Origin: Pleurotus djamor
Lineage: Eukaryota; Basidiomycota; Agaricomycetes; Agaricales; Pleurotaceae
NCBI GenBank assembly: GCA_029747585.1
Contig: JAPEVF010000316.1
Span: 1 to 51,216, forward strand
Direction of reading: 5' to 3'
DNA length: 51,216 nt
A program made the translations under genes and the position numbers. The notes beneath the pieces are model-generated. The model did not search any database, was not told where the DNA came from, and saw nothing but the letters and a program-made list of their open reading frames with translations. Positions 21,097 to 33,125 of this stretch are shown piece by piece (within the stretch, counting starts at the first letter, position 1; every line of letters begins with the position of its first letter).

Positions 21097-23292
21097 ATGG
21101 CGGACAACACAGAGAAGGGATACGGGACGAGCGACGATGGCTCTATCGAAGCACCGATCATCTATGAACGCCCGACAGGCATCAAGGGTCTGTACTACCA
21201 CCCAATGCTCCAAGTATGTTTTCGTTTTGTGGGGTCTTTCTTTTCAAGCTGAAGCGTCCTCAAGGTAGCCTTGCTTGGCTTTGTGTGTTTTATGGGTCCG
21301 GGTAAGTGCTGTGCTAGTGCCTTTTTTCGGACTCAGAGCTCACTACATTTTCTAGGTCTCTTCAATGCCCTCAATGGTCTTGGAGCTGGTGGGCAAGTCG
21401 ATAGTGAGACCAGCGCCAATGCAAATGCCGCGGTCTATGCCACTTTCGCGTTTGCTGCCTTCTTTGCGGGGTAAGTACGCTAGGATTCATGCTCGCCTAT
21501 GTCTGACGTGACCGCGGCAGATCCATCAATAACATGCTTGGGTCCAAGCTGACCCTGCTCCTTGGGAGTACGGGTTATGCTTTGTATATCGGCTCATACT
21601 TGTGAGTCTTTGAACCTCCTAGGAAAGCTTCCGCGGAATCTGATAGGGTGCGCTCAGGGCCGTGAACATCCACTCAAATGCTGGTCCTTTCGTCATCGCT
21701 GCTGGTTGTGTTTTGGGACTGTGTGCAGGTTCGCGTTCGCGCCATATCCATCCCTGGTCTGGAACGCTAAGTTATCTTCGATAGGCTTGCTATGGACCGC
21801 ACAAGGCTCGCTTATGTTGGGGTATCCCACCGAAAGCCAGAAGGGTATCTACATCGGCATTTTCTGGACGATTTTCAATCTTGGAGGCGTTGTGGGTGCT
21901 TCAGTCTCTCTTGGTCAAAATTTCCACTCGGAAGCCAACTCTGGTACGCGAACTACCTCTTGGTTATGTTCTCATTTCTGATTATCATCATCTCGAACTC
22001 CAGTTGGGAATGGCACATATGTATGTTCTTGCTGCCATCATAGCGTCTTCAGCCAATTGACTCCATGTCCACTAGATTGGCTTCCTCATTCTCACTCTCA
22101 TTGGCGTCGTCATCCCATTACTTATGGCTAATCCCAACAAAATGATCCGTACTGATGGCACCAAAGTCACCCAACCTCGTCACCCGTCTTGGAAAAGCGA
22201 ACTCTTCGGCCTTTGGGTTGCTCTCCGAACGGATCCTATGATTATCCTCCTCTTCCCCATGTTTTTCGCTAGTAACTGGTTCTACACTTGGCGTATGTAT
22301 TGCCCGCCCAGTTCCCAATCTCAACCAACAAGCTAAACTTCATGCAGAATTCAACGAATATAATGGCGCCCTGTTCAACATCCGCACTCGATCACTCAAC
22401 AATCTCGTTTACTGGCTATCCCAAATCGTCGGATCCGTGTTCATTGGGTTGGTCCTCGACACGAAACGCGTGGGTCGACGCGCCCGTGCTTACGTCGGAT
22501 GGGGAATTTTGTTCTCTATGGTCTTCGTCGTCCACGGCTGGGCGTATCATTACCAAAAGTTTGTGGTATCCATCACCACTGTATGTCGCGTTTCTCTGAC
22601 TTTACGCGGTCTATAGGGACTATACCCGTGAATCTCTAGCCGCGGATGATACCAAGATAGACTTTTCAGATGATGGGTTTGCCGGTAAGATCTGGCTGTA
22701 CATCTTCTGCGGCTTGTTAGATGCGATGTGGCAGACTACGTCATACTGGGTATGTCTTTCGAATATGGGGCATCTCGATAATTGTGGCTTGAGCTAATGC
22801 AATTGCGCCATTTGTTAGATGATGGGTGCGATGTCCAATGATCCCGCCAAGTTGGCATATTATACTGGATTCTGTGCGTTGATTCTGCGTCTTCTGAAAT
22901 CCGTGGCGGCGTCCCTTATGTGGTTTTGTAGATAAATCTTTGCAGTCTGCTGGTGCTGCTGGTATTTGGGCCGCTGATGGTGCGAAACGACCGTGCGTAT
23001 CCCCCCTCATCTTGAGGAGGCTCGGCTCTGACGACGTGCATTGACAGATTCATGGATGTCTTCATTTCTACTTGGGTTCTCCTCGTCGCTGGTCTGATCT
23101 TCGCTCTCCCCATGATTTATCTGAGAGTGAAGGACCACACAGACGAAGAAGATGAATTGTGAGTAGTTTCTGAGGTTGACAATCATCTTTGATGTTAATG
23201 AATCTCCCTCCTATAGGCCTCGTGCAGACGAAGCTGCTCCAGCCCACTCTGAGCTTCCAAAGAAATCGGAACCCGCACAGGCAGCCTCATAG
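21097..23292 (+). CDS. UNC-93-like major facilitator superfamily membrane protein
   Basis: Multi-pass membrane protein of the UNC-93-like branch of the MFS; in fungi substrates are generally unknown. Fourteen exons give 486 residues: 21097-21213, 21265-21301, 21356-21470, 21521-21601, 21658-21728, 21785-21943, 22004-22020, 22076-22292, 22348-22558, 22617-22749, 22819-22873, 22932-22992, 23048-23158 and 23217-23292. Every phase closes. Exon 7 is only 17 nt. Typical blocks: VALLGFVCFMGPGLFNALNG (helix 1), the linker LGSKLTLLLGSTGYALYIGS, LLWTAQGSLMLGYPTESQKG, YIGIFWTIFNLGGVVGASVS, RRARAYVGWGILFSMVFVVH and DVFISTWVLLVAGLIFALPM. The cytosolic N-terminus is about 38 residues and the tail is charged (DHTDEEDEL). 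Start chosen as the only ATG opening the conserved N-terminal YERPTGIKGLYYHPMLQ. Confidence 0.92.
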
Positions 23293-23726
23293 ACTGATGA
23301 TGATGGATGATGACCTCGTTTTAATTCGCTCTGATATACGACTTTCGCTTTCTGTGTAGTCATGATTTTAATGATAGCTTTTCTTGTACTGGTTCGACCA
23401 CTCCTTACGTGCACCACCCTCGCAGCAGGGGAGATGACATTCTGCCCCTTTGGTTAACTCCTGTCACCTTAGGAGACCGTATTGGCCGTCCGCTTAACCC
23501 GAGAAGACCTTATTCTTGCCAACACGATGGCCTGCATCTTCCTGTTTTCGTATCTCACACCCAATAAGCGGAGCAGCTCTTCGCTTATGGGAACGCTTAC
23601 AATGCTTCTGCGGCGCTTTTCGACCTACGGGAAGCTTCACAAATGAAAGCCAACACCTCAACAGCACACTGCCTAGTACTATACTTATGCTCTGTTTCAA
23701 ACTGAAGGAGACCTATCCTCGTAATC
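23293..23726. other. Intergenic between transporter and HET gene
   Basis: Short frames only. Holds the transporter 3' end and HET promoter. Confidence 0.45.
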
Positions 23727-26151
23727 ATGCCCTTCATCTGCTCCTTTCCATTCTACAAGTTCAGTGCCTCAGAAGAATCTTTGGTCAACGAAATACCGAC
23801 ACCATGGATTCCGGAAGGCTTTTTCCCGCCTCCAGGCAAAGAAGAAACAGCGGACTCGGAAGGCCAAGGTGACAAGGCTGGAGACAAGGAGTACTCTAGG
23901 ATTGAACATGTCTGTAACGGAAGTAAAGCTCCTCTTGCGTACAACTCGTGGAAGCAATTGGCGACCGGCAAGCGGATGCTTTGGCTCTCCTGGCGTGCCT
24001 TGAAGGCAACTAGGAATAACGATCGATGCGGTTTGTGCGCCCTCTTAGACGATGCTATAGGGAGGCAAGAAGCCGTCTTAGACTCGAACCCCGAGAAAAT
24101 CATCAAATTCGTTCTGCAACTTCGCCTTGATAACGGAGAGCACTTCGTGAGCGTTCATCCCAAACGTGCGCCCTGTTTGCGTGTCTGGGTCAAGGGAACC
24201 ACGGTATATAAGGATTACTTTCTTTATACCTCTGAGGGTCTGTTCTTTATTTGAATCAACATTTTTCTCATTCATGTACGACTGTATAGGCGATCCTGCC
24301 GCCCGCGATATTGCGACGAGGCCTCCGTGCTCCAATCTGTCCGAGGAGGGTGCATGCCACCTCTCCTTGAAGCGGATTAGCGAGTGTATCATGAACCACA
24401 CGGAATGTCAAAAACCCAAACCCGTCGGGCTACCGGCTCGTGTCATCGACTGCTTTGATCCCACAAGACCTCGCCTTATCATAACCAACGGTCACATCTC
24501 CTCGTACCTTGCGTTAAGCTATGTATGTGGCGAGAGCACCGACACCAGTCGCTTCACCCGCGAGTCCAACATCGACGAGTACACTTCCTTCATCAACCCA
24601 TCCGTTATACCACGCACGATCCTTGATGCAATTCATCTCACCCATGGGTTAGGCCAAATGTACCTATGGGTCGACGCGTTTTGCATTATCCAGGACTCGC
24701 CGGAGGATAGGTCCGCTGAAATTGCTTGCACAGGGCGGATCTTTGGAGACGCTTTCCTCACTATCATTGCCGCGCGATCTCCTCACGCTGACGCGGGCAT
24801 ATCCCTGGATTTCCTTGTCCCTGATTACTATGAACAGCATCCCAAGCTCAGTGTCCAGTATGGAGATGGACGCATTGGAAATGTCTCCGTTTTTACGACA
24901 GGGAGTTCAGAGATATCGCAGGAGGAGCCAACCGATCGACGAGGGTGGTGTCTTCAGGAACGATTCCGCCCCCATCGCAAGCTCGTCTTCGGTTCTACTT
25001 TCCTTGAATACCATTGTCAGCACGACGCAGTACCAGTCAACAATTCTATCAGATGGGCACCGAGGGAGATCATGAGTAGCGTCCTATTCAAGCTTCCAGA
25101 CGAAGCTGTCCGCAACATGGTCAGACCTTGGTCTCTAGCAGACTGGGGAGTCTTTCGAGGAGAGTGGGCTAAAGCTATATCAAATTACACGCATCGCTCA
25201 ATCTCTCAGCCAACGGACAAATTGCTGGCGTTTTCTGGCGTGGCAGAGCAGTTCCATCGTGTTTGGGGGCCTCGGTCAGGGCGGTATATTGCTGGGATGT
25301 GGGAGAAACATATGTTGTGCGATCTCCTTTGGTATCGTGAGCCTTGGGGGCTTGCTTTCTTCGACGACACTACATCGTTCATGGATGCGAGGATACGAGA
25401 TCCCCCGGGGCCCCGGCCTGTCTCGTCCACTTATATAGCGCCATCTTGGTCTTGGGCCTCTGTTGATGGGCATGTGCGTGCGATGTACCCTGGTGCATTG
25501 ACAAGCCGCGTCTGTGAGGTTCTACAGTGCGATATCACATTAGGCGATCCCCAACACCTCTATGGAGAATTGATTTCTGCCCGACTGAAGCTACGAGCCT
25601 CAGTGATGCCTCGACCCATCATGTTAAACACATCCAACCGTTCTCCGATTGCGTACAAGATATTTTTTCCGACGGAAGCCCTCTTGGACCGTGCTGTTCT
25701 GTTGCCTTATCCTGAATCTACCATTGCAGTGCATATATTGCATACCTTGCCCGATAGCGGGAGAGCTGCGAAGCCCCCCATATTGGTTCGCCGGGAGGAT
25801 GTGTTATCCAAGTCAGCTTTCGTTGCATCACGATCGTCTTTTGTTGATGCAGCTCTCTTTGATTATGTGGGGGCACTGAAGGTTGCCTTTGATACGTCTG
25901 AACGGATCGCTCATCATCGGCAGTGGTTTATAATGATACAGGATTTCGAAGGGATGATTGTGACGCACGCGAATGGGGGGANGGGGGTGCTATCGACGCA
26001 TTGGGTACTGGAAGATGTTGTTTACAGAGCGGCAGGCCCTTGCCAAAGCGCCGTGGCTGGACTTGGATACGTTGGAGAAGCTCACTCTGGACCTGGTTTA
26101 GAATATTCATCATATGTACCTTTTCCTCGAGTCTCGGATGCATTCAGCTAG
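23727..26151 (+). CDS. HET-domain (heterokaryon incompatibility) protein
   Basis: Member of the fungal HET family, some of which trigger cell death when incompatible strains fuse; no role can be assigned to this copy. Two exons, 23727-24237 and 24290-26151, joined by a 52-nt intron, give 790 residues. The HET core is in exon 2 at about residues 243-400: LALSYVCGEST, then VIPRTILDAIHLTHGLG, YLWVDAFCIIQDSPEDR, IFGDAFLTIIAARSPHA and the later RGWCLQERF. The canonical LSYVWG tryptophan is Cys here. Exon 1 has the usual N-terminal CGLCALL module. The C-terminal half has the WSWASVDG block common in the family. No NACHT, WD40 or ankyrin repeats follow. One N at 25982 sits in a G-run and keeps the frame if counted as one base. 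Confidence 0.9.
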
Positions 26152-26261
26152 ATCATTGCATCAGCCGCCACGATACATATGATGGCGCTGCCATTGAAAT
26201 TCGCAGTGGTCACCGGTCACGTATCAAGCGCTTTCCTCAGGGCTGTCCTCGTTTCAACAAG

Positions 26262-27482
26262 ATGAAGCAAAGTCTACCAAACGAACTCTGGCTGCAGATA
26301 TTCCAGCTCGTCAGCGACTACCGTATCTACCCAAACGTTCTTCGCACAAGCCGCCGACTCCAGCGCATCGCGGAGCCTTTATTCTACCAAAACGTCGACG
26401 TGAGCAGAGACTTGCCCCAACCATGCCGAGACATCTCGTACTACCTGAATAACTTTATCCCCCGCTCCCATCTCTTCCTGGACTCAGTATCTGGTAACCA
26501 GCGACTCGCATCGTATATCGAGACCCTCAAAACCCCAGATCTACCAAGCAATGACGCACCAATATTCCAAAACCTCCGTAAACTTGCATACGTCTATCCA
26601 TCTTACCCAATCCTCAAAAGGCCCCCTTCGCCCTGCAAAGCGGCCACGTCTCTCATACACCTAACCCATCTCGAGTGGTGGCGCCCCATCGACAACGTAG
26701 CCGATTTCTACCAATTTCTGGGAGGTTTGCCAAACCTCGTATACCTCTCCGCCACCTTCATGGCGCTGCAAGGTGTTGCTGAGGGTGGTGTGGCAGGGTC
26801 CCCCTGTCCCCCTGAGGCACTTTCACGATTAAACTCCCTCCATGCTCCCACAGAGCAGATCCTCGTCATTCTCCCACAAAGGACGGTTCAACATCTTCAT
26901 ATGATGATTTCCAACCCGCCTTCGCTCGAGGGCCTCTCGTTTTCCTCTGTCACGACACTAGCTACCTCCCTCTCCCAGATATTCTGCATTGATCATTTCC
27001 CCAATCTCAAGTATCTCAAAGTCGACCACGTAAGTTACCGTGACTAAAGATGGTAGAGATTCCTAATGGACGCTTCCTCGCAGCTTAGCCGGGTCGATAC
27101 TACGCTTGAAAATGTCTTGGAGCTTTTCCACCCGTTCAGGTGGCCTTCCATCCAGTACCTATCCATCGAACTAGATTTCCGAGGACAACGGGTGCCGAAA
27201 GGCTTGTACGCCACTCAAAAACAAGCAAGCCGTCCACCGATGAGCATCGTGGCCCATGGTACCTTCCGCGGCTGCCCATCATTACGCGTCATCGACATAG
27301 TTCTAGTTTGGGGGGCCAAGGATCCTCGCGAGGCCGTTCGGTATCTTATTTCCCCAAACGGCCTTGGTGATTCGGGTCCCTTGGAAATAGTCTACGACGA
27401 TGATGAACTTTCTTACTGGGAGATATGGTGGAGTTGTCGTCGTGTTATGTCTGCCATAGATTTGTGCAATTCGCAATCTTGA
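26262..27482 (+). CDS. F-box protein, agaricomycete-type (paralogue of 43971-45201)
   Basis: Predicted substrate adaptor of an SCF ubiquitin ligase; target unknown. Exons 26262-27029 and 27084-27482 (54-nt intron, phase 0) give 388 residues. The F-box occupies about residues 3-45: LPNELWLQIFQLVSD, then LRTSRRLQRIAEPLFYQNVD. The rest shows regularly spaced Leu-rich segments (LTHLEWW, LPNLVYLSA, FPNLKYLKVDHV), a divergent leucine-rich region usual in these expanded families. The last block (GTFRGCPSLRVIDIVLVWGA) is conserved in the paralogue at 43971-45201, which has its intron at the same place. The gene begins 110 bp after the HET stop codon. Its 3' end lies about 250 bp outside the left arm of the large inverted repeat. 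Confidence 0.88.
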
Positions 27483-27781
27483 AGGAACATCCAAAGACTT
27501 AGTTGAAAAGGCTTAGAAACATTGATACAAGGTGGGTCAATTCGACTGAGGACTCTACTTGACTGAAATCCACAGCAGAGCGATGTGCACCAGTTCAATG
27601 CGCCGTTGTACACGCTGATGTATAGGTGAATGGCTTCGCGGATGGCTCGCGGGGGATCATGATTAGATCTCAGACCCTGTCCCGAATAGGAGACCAGACG
27701 TTGAAATTCGAGTCAAATATCTGCGTGTCTCTCACCTTCACCCCTCGCAAACAGTTGTACTCGGACTACGGCCAGTCATCG

Positions 27782-28918
27782 ATGTCACAACCAACACAGG
27801 TCGCAGACACAACGACCACCGACCCTCGTCTCCAGTCCCTTCATGACATCTCACAAGTCCTTAAGCATGTTGCCGAGGCGAATCATTACATGCTTACAAC
27901 GGAGGTCGCCGCAGAAAACCACAATTCCACGTCCACCATCCGACCCAACTGGTCGCGTACGAACCGTTGGACGCCTGTGACTCAAGTCGATTCTACTTTT
28001 GTCCGGACGGGAGGCCTTTCGCTGAAAGAGGTCGTTCCTGAAGAGAATGCCACGCCCTCGCTCACTGCTCTGTATACGGAGCTGTCTGACCTATCGGTCA
28101 AGGTCCCTTACAGTGTAACCCTTGAGTTTTCCAATTCACTTGTACATGAGCTCAGTTTTTGCGCGTAGAAACAAAACGCCCCTTTTTGGATCATCCCAGT
28201 TTTACGGGGGCTCGACGGTTTGCTCCCTCAAGATAAGACTTTATTTATCTCGCCCAACATCGTGGGAGGCCCACGAGGATGCTTCAATGATTGGAGATTG
28301 GTTGTTGCGCCCAAAAGAAACATGGGGGTTATGGAAGATGGTATGTTGTTCTACGTATGATCGACGCTGAGACATTACGTTGAATTTGTTGTTACAGCCA
28401 GCATCTATGATGACCCCCTTGGGGTCAGAAGTAAAGAGGCTACCAGCTTCTATGTCATGGACGCTTCCCAATTCATCATTGATGATCAAGTCAATCTCTG
28501 CGACCCGAAGATTATCCACCCAGCTTTATCAAACATGCATCACCTCGCTGTCAAGTATATGTACGTCTCCATATCCATATGCTTTCCCTTAGGCTGACAT
28601 TGCTCAGGAAACCTCACATCCGTGGCGCTGTCACCGATGGATTACAGTATTTGTTCATCAAGCTCGCCCTCAATGATGATGGCACATGTGCCTATTCGGT
28701 ATCTGTGTCTTATCAAATCCAATACACCGAGGGCTTTGCATTAGATAAACCGACCATCGACCTTCTGTCATCTGCATTGGCGCACTGGGTGTGTACCACC
28801 CTTGTTTCAAGTTCTTCACTCATGCCATATCGTTATGCTCTCTTAGGCCGTTCATTCACACGAGCCAGTGGTCGATACGAAGTGGTTTCATTATGAAGAT
28901 TGGTCGAACCTTGGATGA
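27782..28918 (+). CDS. Inverted-repeat protein G1, left copy; unknown family
   Basis: Exons 27782-28114, 28169-28340, 28398-28560, 28608-28788 and 28847-28918 give 306 residues; introns are 47-58 nt with phases 0, 1, 2, 0. Start MSQPTQV chosen as the first ATG after an in-frame open stretch lacking another. The N-terminal third has a helical DPRLQSLHDISQVLKHVAEA segment and a Ser/Thr-rich linker. The core runs NAPFWIIPVLRGLDGLLPQD, GGPRGCFNDWRLVVAPK, ATSFYVMDASQ, a helix (KIIHPALSNMHHLAVKYM), then HIRGAVTDGLQYLFIKL, and ends with ALAHWAVHSHEP and WFHYEDW. I do not recognise a family. The VTDGxxYxF strand after a helix is reminiscent of PD-(D/E)XK-like fungal proteins, but no catalytic E-X-K is present at the expected site. 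G2 downstream is a paralogue and 50014-51162 is the mirror copy. Confidence 0.78.
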
Positions 28919-29135
28919 AGTGTGTGTAGTCGGTGTGGCTTAGAGTACATCCTACTTAGTTCCTATGTTAGTTGAATGTTGTACTACCACCTCCTCGTAT
29001 ACTTATTCCTACCCAGGCCTGATGACAGAGAGGCGTTGTCGACTGGATAGGCGACATTAAATCTTGAATAGGGGGCTTGACCCCTAAGCTTGGGTATCAG
29101 AGCACCCTGCGTTATCCTGCGTGTCTGGATTCACC

Positions 29136-30326
29136 ATGTCGTCTGGTAGCAACGACAGAGGAGTACCTGAGTACCACCCTGGGCTTCTGCGTGCGACGTC
29201 AACCCCGAGGGACGTCGCAGACACCGATACTACAGACCCTCGTCTCCTCCAGACCCTCCAAGACATCTCGCAAGTCCTCAAGCATCTTAGCAAGTCTTCA
29301 GAAGCGCACCATTCGACGTCTGCACCCCAGCCTACTCCATTTCATACGTTTGCGACCCAATCCGACCCCACATATGCTTCAACGGGATCCCTCACACTAA
29401 AAGGGGCTGTTTCTGATGATGGCACCGTAGCGTCCGAGTCGCTCACCTCCTTGTACACGCAGCTTTCGGAGCTATGGCTCAAGTCCCCTTGCAGTGTGAG
29501 TCTTGAGCTTGAGTTCTTCTTTTACTTGTTCATGGACTCACTCTTTCTGCATAGAAAAAAACCGCACCGTTCTGGATCCACCCGGTTTTTCAAAGGGTCG
29601 ATGCCCTACTCCCCGAAGATAAACTTTTGTTTGTCTCGCCTAACGAGGTGGGAGGCCCGCGAGGATGCTTCAATGATTGGAAGCTGGTCGTCGCGCCCAA
29701 AGAACATATGCGGATTTTCGACCATGGTACGCTGCCCTGTCTCTGATTACTTATATTTGAGACATTCGGGTACTCATCTCTTTTTTGTAGCCAGCATCTT
29801 CAATGAACCCGACGGTATTGAAAGCATACAGGCCACCAACTTTTATGTCATGGACGCTTCCCAGTCCATCGTTGATGACACCGATGATAAAGTTACTCTC
29901 AGCCATGCCAAGATCATCCTCCCAGCTCTAAGGAATATGCATCATCTGGCCATCACTTGCGTGTACGTCGTGACTGCCTTCATACCCCATTTGAAGCTAA
30001 TCTTGTTCAGTAAATCGCACATCCGTGGTGTCGTCACTGATGGATTGCAATACGTTTTCCTCAAGCTGGACATCAATGCCGATGGTACCTGCAGCCGTTC
30101 TGAATCTGTGGCGCACCAAATTCAATGCAATGAAGAGTTCGTATTGGACAAGCCGACCGTCGACGTGATCTCATCCGCGCTGGCCCATTGGGTGCGTGTA
30201 CCCCTTGTAACCCCTTTATTCATACTGATGTGGTCGTGCTCTCTTATGTAGGTGATGAATTCGCATGAGCCGGATGTTGATGGGAATTGGTTCACTTATA
30301 AGGATTGGCCGCATGTTCGCACGTAA
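29136..30326 (+). CDS. Inverted-repeat protein G2, left copy; paralogue of G1
   Basis: Exons 29136-29495, 29555-29726, 29791-29962, 30011-30191 and 30252-30326 give 319 residues. Exons 2 and 4 have exactly the same lengths as in G1 (172 and 181 nt) and all intron phases match, so G1 and G2 arose by tandem duplication. Start MSSGSNDRG. The N-terminal helix DPRLLQTLQDISQVLKHLSK parallels G1. The core is APFWIHPVFQRVDALLPEDK, GGPRGCFNDWKLVVAPKEHM, ATNFYVMDASQS, KIILPALRNMHHLAI, HIRGVVTDGLQYVFLKLDIN and ALAHWVMNSHEP, ending WFTYKDWPHVRT. No signal peptide and no membrane segment, so probably cytosolic or nuclear. Its mirror at 48607-49796 differs at only about ten residues. Function is unknown. 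Confidence 0.8.
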
Positions 30327-30501
30327 GTACGTAGAGATCATAGTCAGTTGTGCATTGATCGTGCACTTGCGTAATCTGCCGGGAATAATACACAGAAGAA
30401 ATACGAGACGAGCGTTAAGGCGTTAAGGAGTCGAGTAACGCGTCGTTTGTGGTGCGAGATATTGCATATTGCTTAGAGTACGTCGAAAGATGATATACCG
30501 C

Positions 30502-30708
30502 TCAGGACCCAGAAGGGGGAGGACGCGAACCCGGCCTTGCGTTTCCCATGGTTTGGTATACTGTTCGACCATAGTCCGTGGGCATGGACACCCTTTGTGA
30601 TGGGTTTTCTGGGTCGTCCTCACTATATAGGTACCACAGATACCATAGTTTAGGCGGGTCTGTAGAGGTTGTAAATTTAGAGGTGGTTTGCGTACATTGA
30701 CTCGTCAT
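30502..30708 (-). CDS. Short ORF S1, left copy (68 residues), VYQ-MGN-ARP motif family
   Basis: Begins MTSQCTQTTSKFTTSTDPPK, continues LWYLWYLYSEDDPEN and ends with YGRTVYQTMGNARPGSRP and PPPSGS. The mirror copy at 48249-48455 keeps the frame with only four amino-acid changes. The C-terminal motif recurs in S2 and S3, which otherwise differ, indicating a selected module. It converges on G2 (176 bp between stops). An abandoned leader (MASFVPMYTP, then a stop) lies just upstream and resembles the S3 start. No function is known. Confidence 0.5.
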   Translation of the reverse strand: MTSQCTQTTSKFTTSTDPPKLWYLWYLYSEDDPENPSQRVSMPTDYGRTVYQTMGNARPGSRPPPSGS

Positions 30709-31326
30709 GACGGGTGTCCCTCCTGAACCTACGGTGTATACATAGGCACGAAGCTAGCCATTGGAGGAGTCGAGAGAGGGACATGGTCAGCGAAAATCTG
30801 GGGAAAGCGGTGAGCATGGGATGGTTTTTGTATACTGATGGTGTACTGACCTGGGATCAAGGATAACTTGAAGATGGACGAATAGGTCTTGAACATCGCA
30901 ACGCTTCGATGTTATTACCTGCACATGTCAATGCGTTCAGCGCGTGGTAGTCACCGAGGCCTTGAGGCTTTGCGGATTGCTCAGGACGGGCCAGGATTCT
31001 CAGAGAAAAAGGTACGGGAGGTCAGGTCCGCGGGACCAACTCCGAATCGGCTTAGATGGGCCAAAGCAATAATGGGATCGCAATTCGTGCCAAATTACTG
31101 GTTAGGAATCAAGACCTTGGAAATATGCATGTTTAATAGTTAATACACCGTTAATATCAGATTATATATTATATATACTCTCTCTTAAAATTACCTCTTC
31201 AGCAGTGAACGGGCCGTATCGTCGTCGACTTTCAAGGGAACAGGAGGGGCGGCTAGTGCTTAGATAGGGAGGTTTATGTCAAGGCTCGGGGTGATGGTCA
31301 AATTTCAATGCGACGGTGCTTAGCGT

Positions 31327-31515
31327 TTAACGTTTAGGAACTGACTGAGAACTTGCAGAAGCAGAAGGACGCGGGCCTGGTCTTGCGTTTCCCATGGCTT
31401 GGTGTACTGTTCGACCGGTGTCCACGGGTAGATTATGATGTAGTAGGTCGGGAGAGTCGGCTGGCGAAGGTGGATGGTGGAATTGCGGAAATGTTAATGG
31501 TAATCTGCGAGACAT
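31327..31515 (-). CDS. Short ORF S2, left copy (62 residues), VHQ-MGN-ARP motif family
   Basis: Begins MSRRLPLTF, with a Pro/His-rich first half and the motif TGRTVHQAMGNARPGPRP, then SASASSQSVPKR and stop. Mirror copy at 47428-47619. The ATG sits just before a CGCAG that could be a splice acceptor, so the true 5' end may lie in an upstream exon; a GTACGT donor-like site 5' of it matches the one in S3, but I see no upstream ATG. Unknown function. Confidence 0.42.
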   Translation of the reverse strand: MSRRLPLTFPQFHHPPSPADSPDLLHHNLPVDTGRTVHQAMGNARPGPRPSASASSQSVPKR

Positions 31516-32841
31516 GTGTGAGACGGGTGTGGTATAGGGTATGATGAATGAGCTTCTGGATACGTACGAGGGGGACGATGTGGGGGGTGGTGTGAGATAT
31601 GAATGGTGTTTCGGGTGAGATGGATGAATGAAGGGGGTGGTATGAGGTGGAGTGAGAGATGAGCGTGAGCGTTGTGCTAGCTTTTATGTATGTATGTAGA
31701 GTATGGCCTATTTTTAAGGCAATGTGCGTTCAGTGTGATTTTGATTGATCACTGAGACTCTTGACGGCGCGCTTGAGGGCTGCGCTGCGCTAAACAGCTA
31801 TATGATTGATTGAGGTGTGCATTCGGAATCTGGTTTCCCTCGCCTTTATCGAGCGTGATGGTCATGGCAGGCTGCAGTAGAGAGAGGAGAGGACATCGTC
31901 TATATGTCGAAAGGTTCGACCGTGACTATGAGTGAGCAGAGGGGAGCGGGCCCAAGGAGAAGAGAAGACTTACGGTACAGCCCCTTACAGATCTCGGGCG
32001 GTGGGCCATCTTCATCAGACATCGTCATCGCAAACGTGTACAAGGGCTATAGTGGGAGAGGAGGGCTATGAGGGAGTATCAGAACGGCAGCCGATACTCT
32101 ACACTGGCACATGGTTCGTTGGGTTCGGCGGACGACAAGGGCGGGTGTTGAGTAGGTGGATGAATATGTTATGATGAGTTGGAGGGGACTGGGTGGTTGA
32201 AGGTGTAAGAAACCGTGTTAGCATTGAGAATTGCTTGAGGAAGGACTACTTGGAAGAGATAAGAAGAGAAGAGGGGCTGGGATTGGACGGATTGGTTGTC
32301 CGCGGTTGGATCAGGACCAGGTTTTCGGGAGGGTTGGTACCGGTGAGCAAACCCGAAGTGACATGTAACTCGAGCGATGTCGATGAGCGTCGATGAGCTG
32401 GGTCGATGCGTTATTACTTAAGTATATGCGGTGTTGCATAGGTTCTGGATCAAACGAATGCTTACAATCATGTAGGAGGATGACAGGCAACGAGGAAGAG
32501 GCGAGCGGAGACAGCTGGGAGAAGGGAGGAGACTAGTGAGCGGCACAACCACACGACCAAGGGGTGAAGTTTTTCCGGCGGCAGCCTCTTTGCTCTTTGT
32601 TGGCGGGGAGAAGCGATTAGTGCACAGTGCTGAGGATCAGAACTTTGAGCCTCAGCGGCATGTGAGGAGGAGGGTACAATGACGAATGCTAGTGAGGCCT
32701 GAGGTGTGAGTACACTAAGAGACAATGGACACGCATGCAAGTGCAGGGAGTTGAATTATGACTCCTGAGTGCCTTGGATGGACACAGGAGCGTAACGGTT
32801 ACAATCGCGTCTAGACACGCGTGACGATGGGGGTACATACA

Positions 32842-33125
32842 TCAGACGGGGCGCTTAGGACCTGACTCGGAGGGACGTGGACGCGGCCTTGCGTTTCCCA
32901 TGGATTGGTATACCATCCGGCCCTCGTCCTCAGGCAGATACACGTCTGAACGAGCACCACCCCGGTAAGTCCTATGTGACGCGAGCCTTGCTCTGCCCAA
33001 TTGTATGTGAGCAAGCCATGGCGTATGGTATGACAGAGCGTCCATATACGTACGGCGTGGGGGGCGGTGATGGTGACGGTGATGATCTCCTCTGGAAGAT
33101 GCCAAACAGGCGCGAAGCCAACCAT
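32842..33125 (-). CDS. Short gene S3, left copy (about 59 residues, two exons)
   Basis: Proposed exons 33125-33050 and 32945-32842 with a 104-nt intron. Exon 1 encodes MVGFAPVWHLPEE and a Thr/Val-rich stretch; exon 2 encodes VYLPEDEGRMVYQSMGNARP, RPRPSESGPKRPV and stop. The exon 2 motif is shared with S1 and S2 and is the best evidence that the region is coding. The mirror copy lies at 46087-46363. The donor choice is not unique. Confidence 0.4.
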
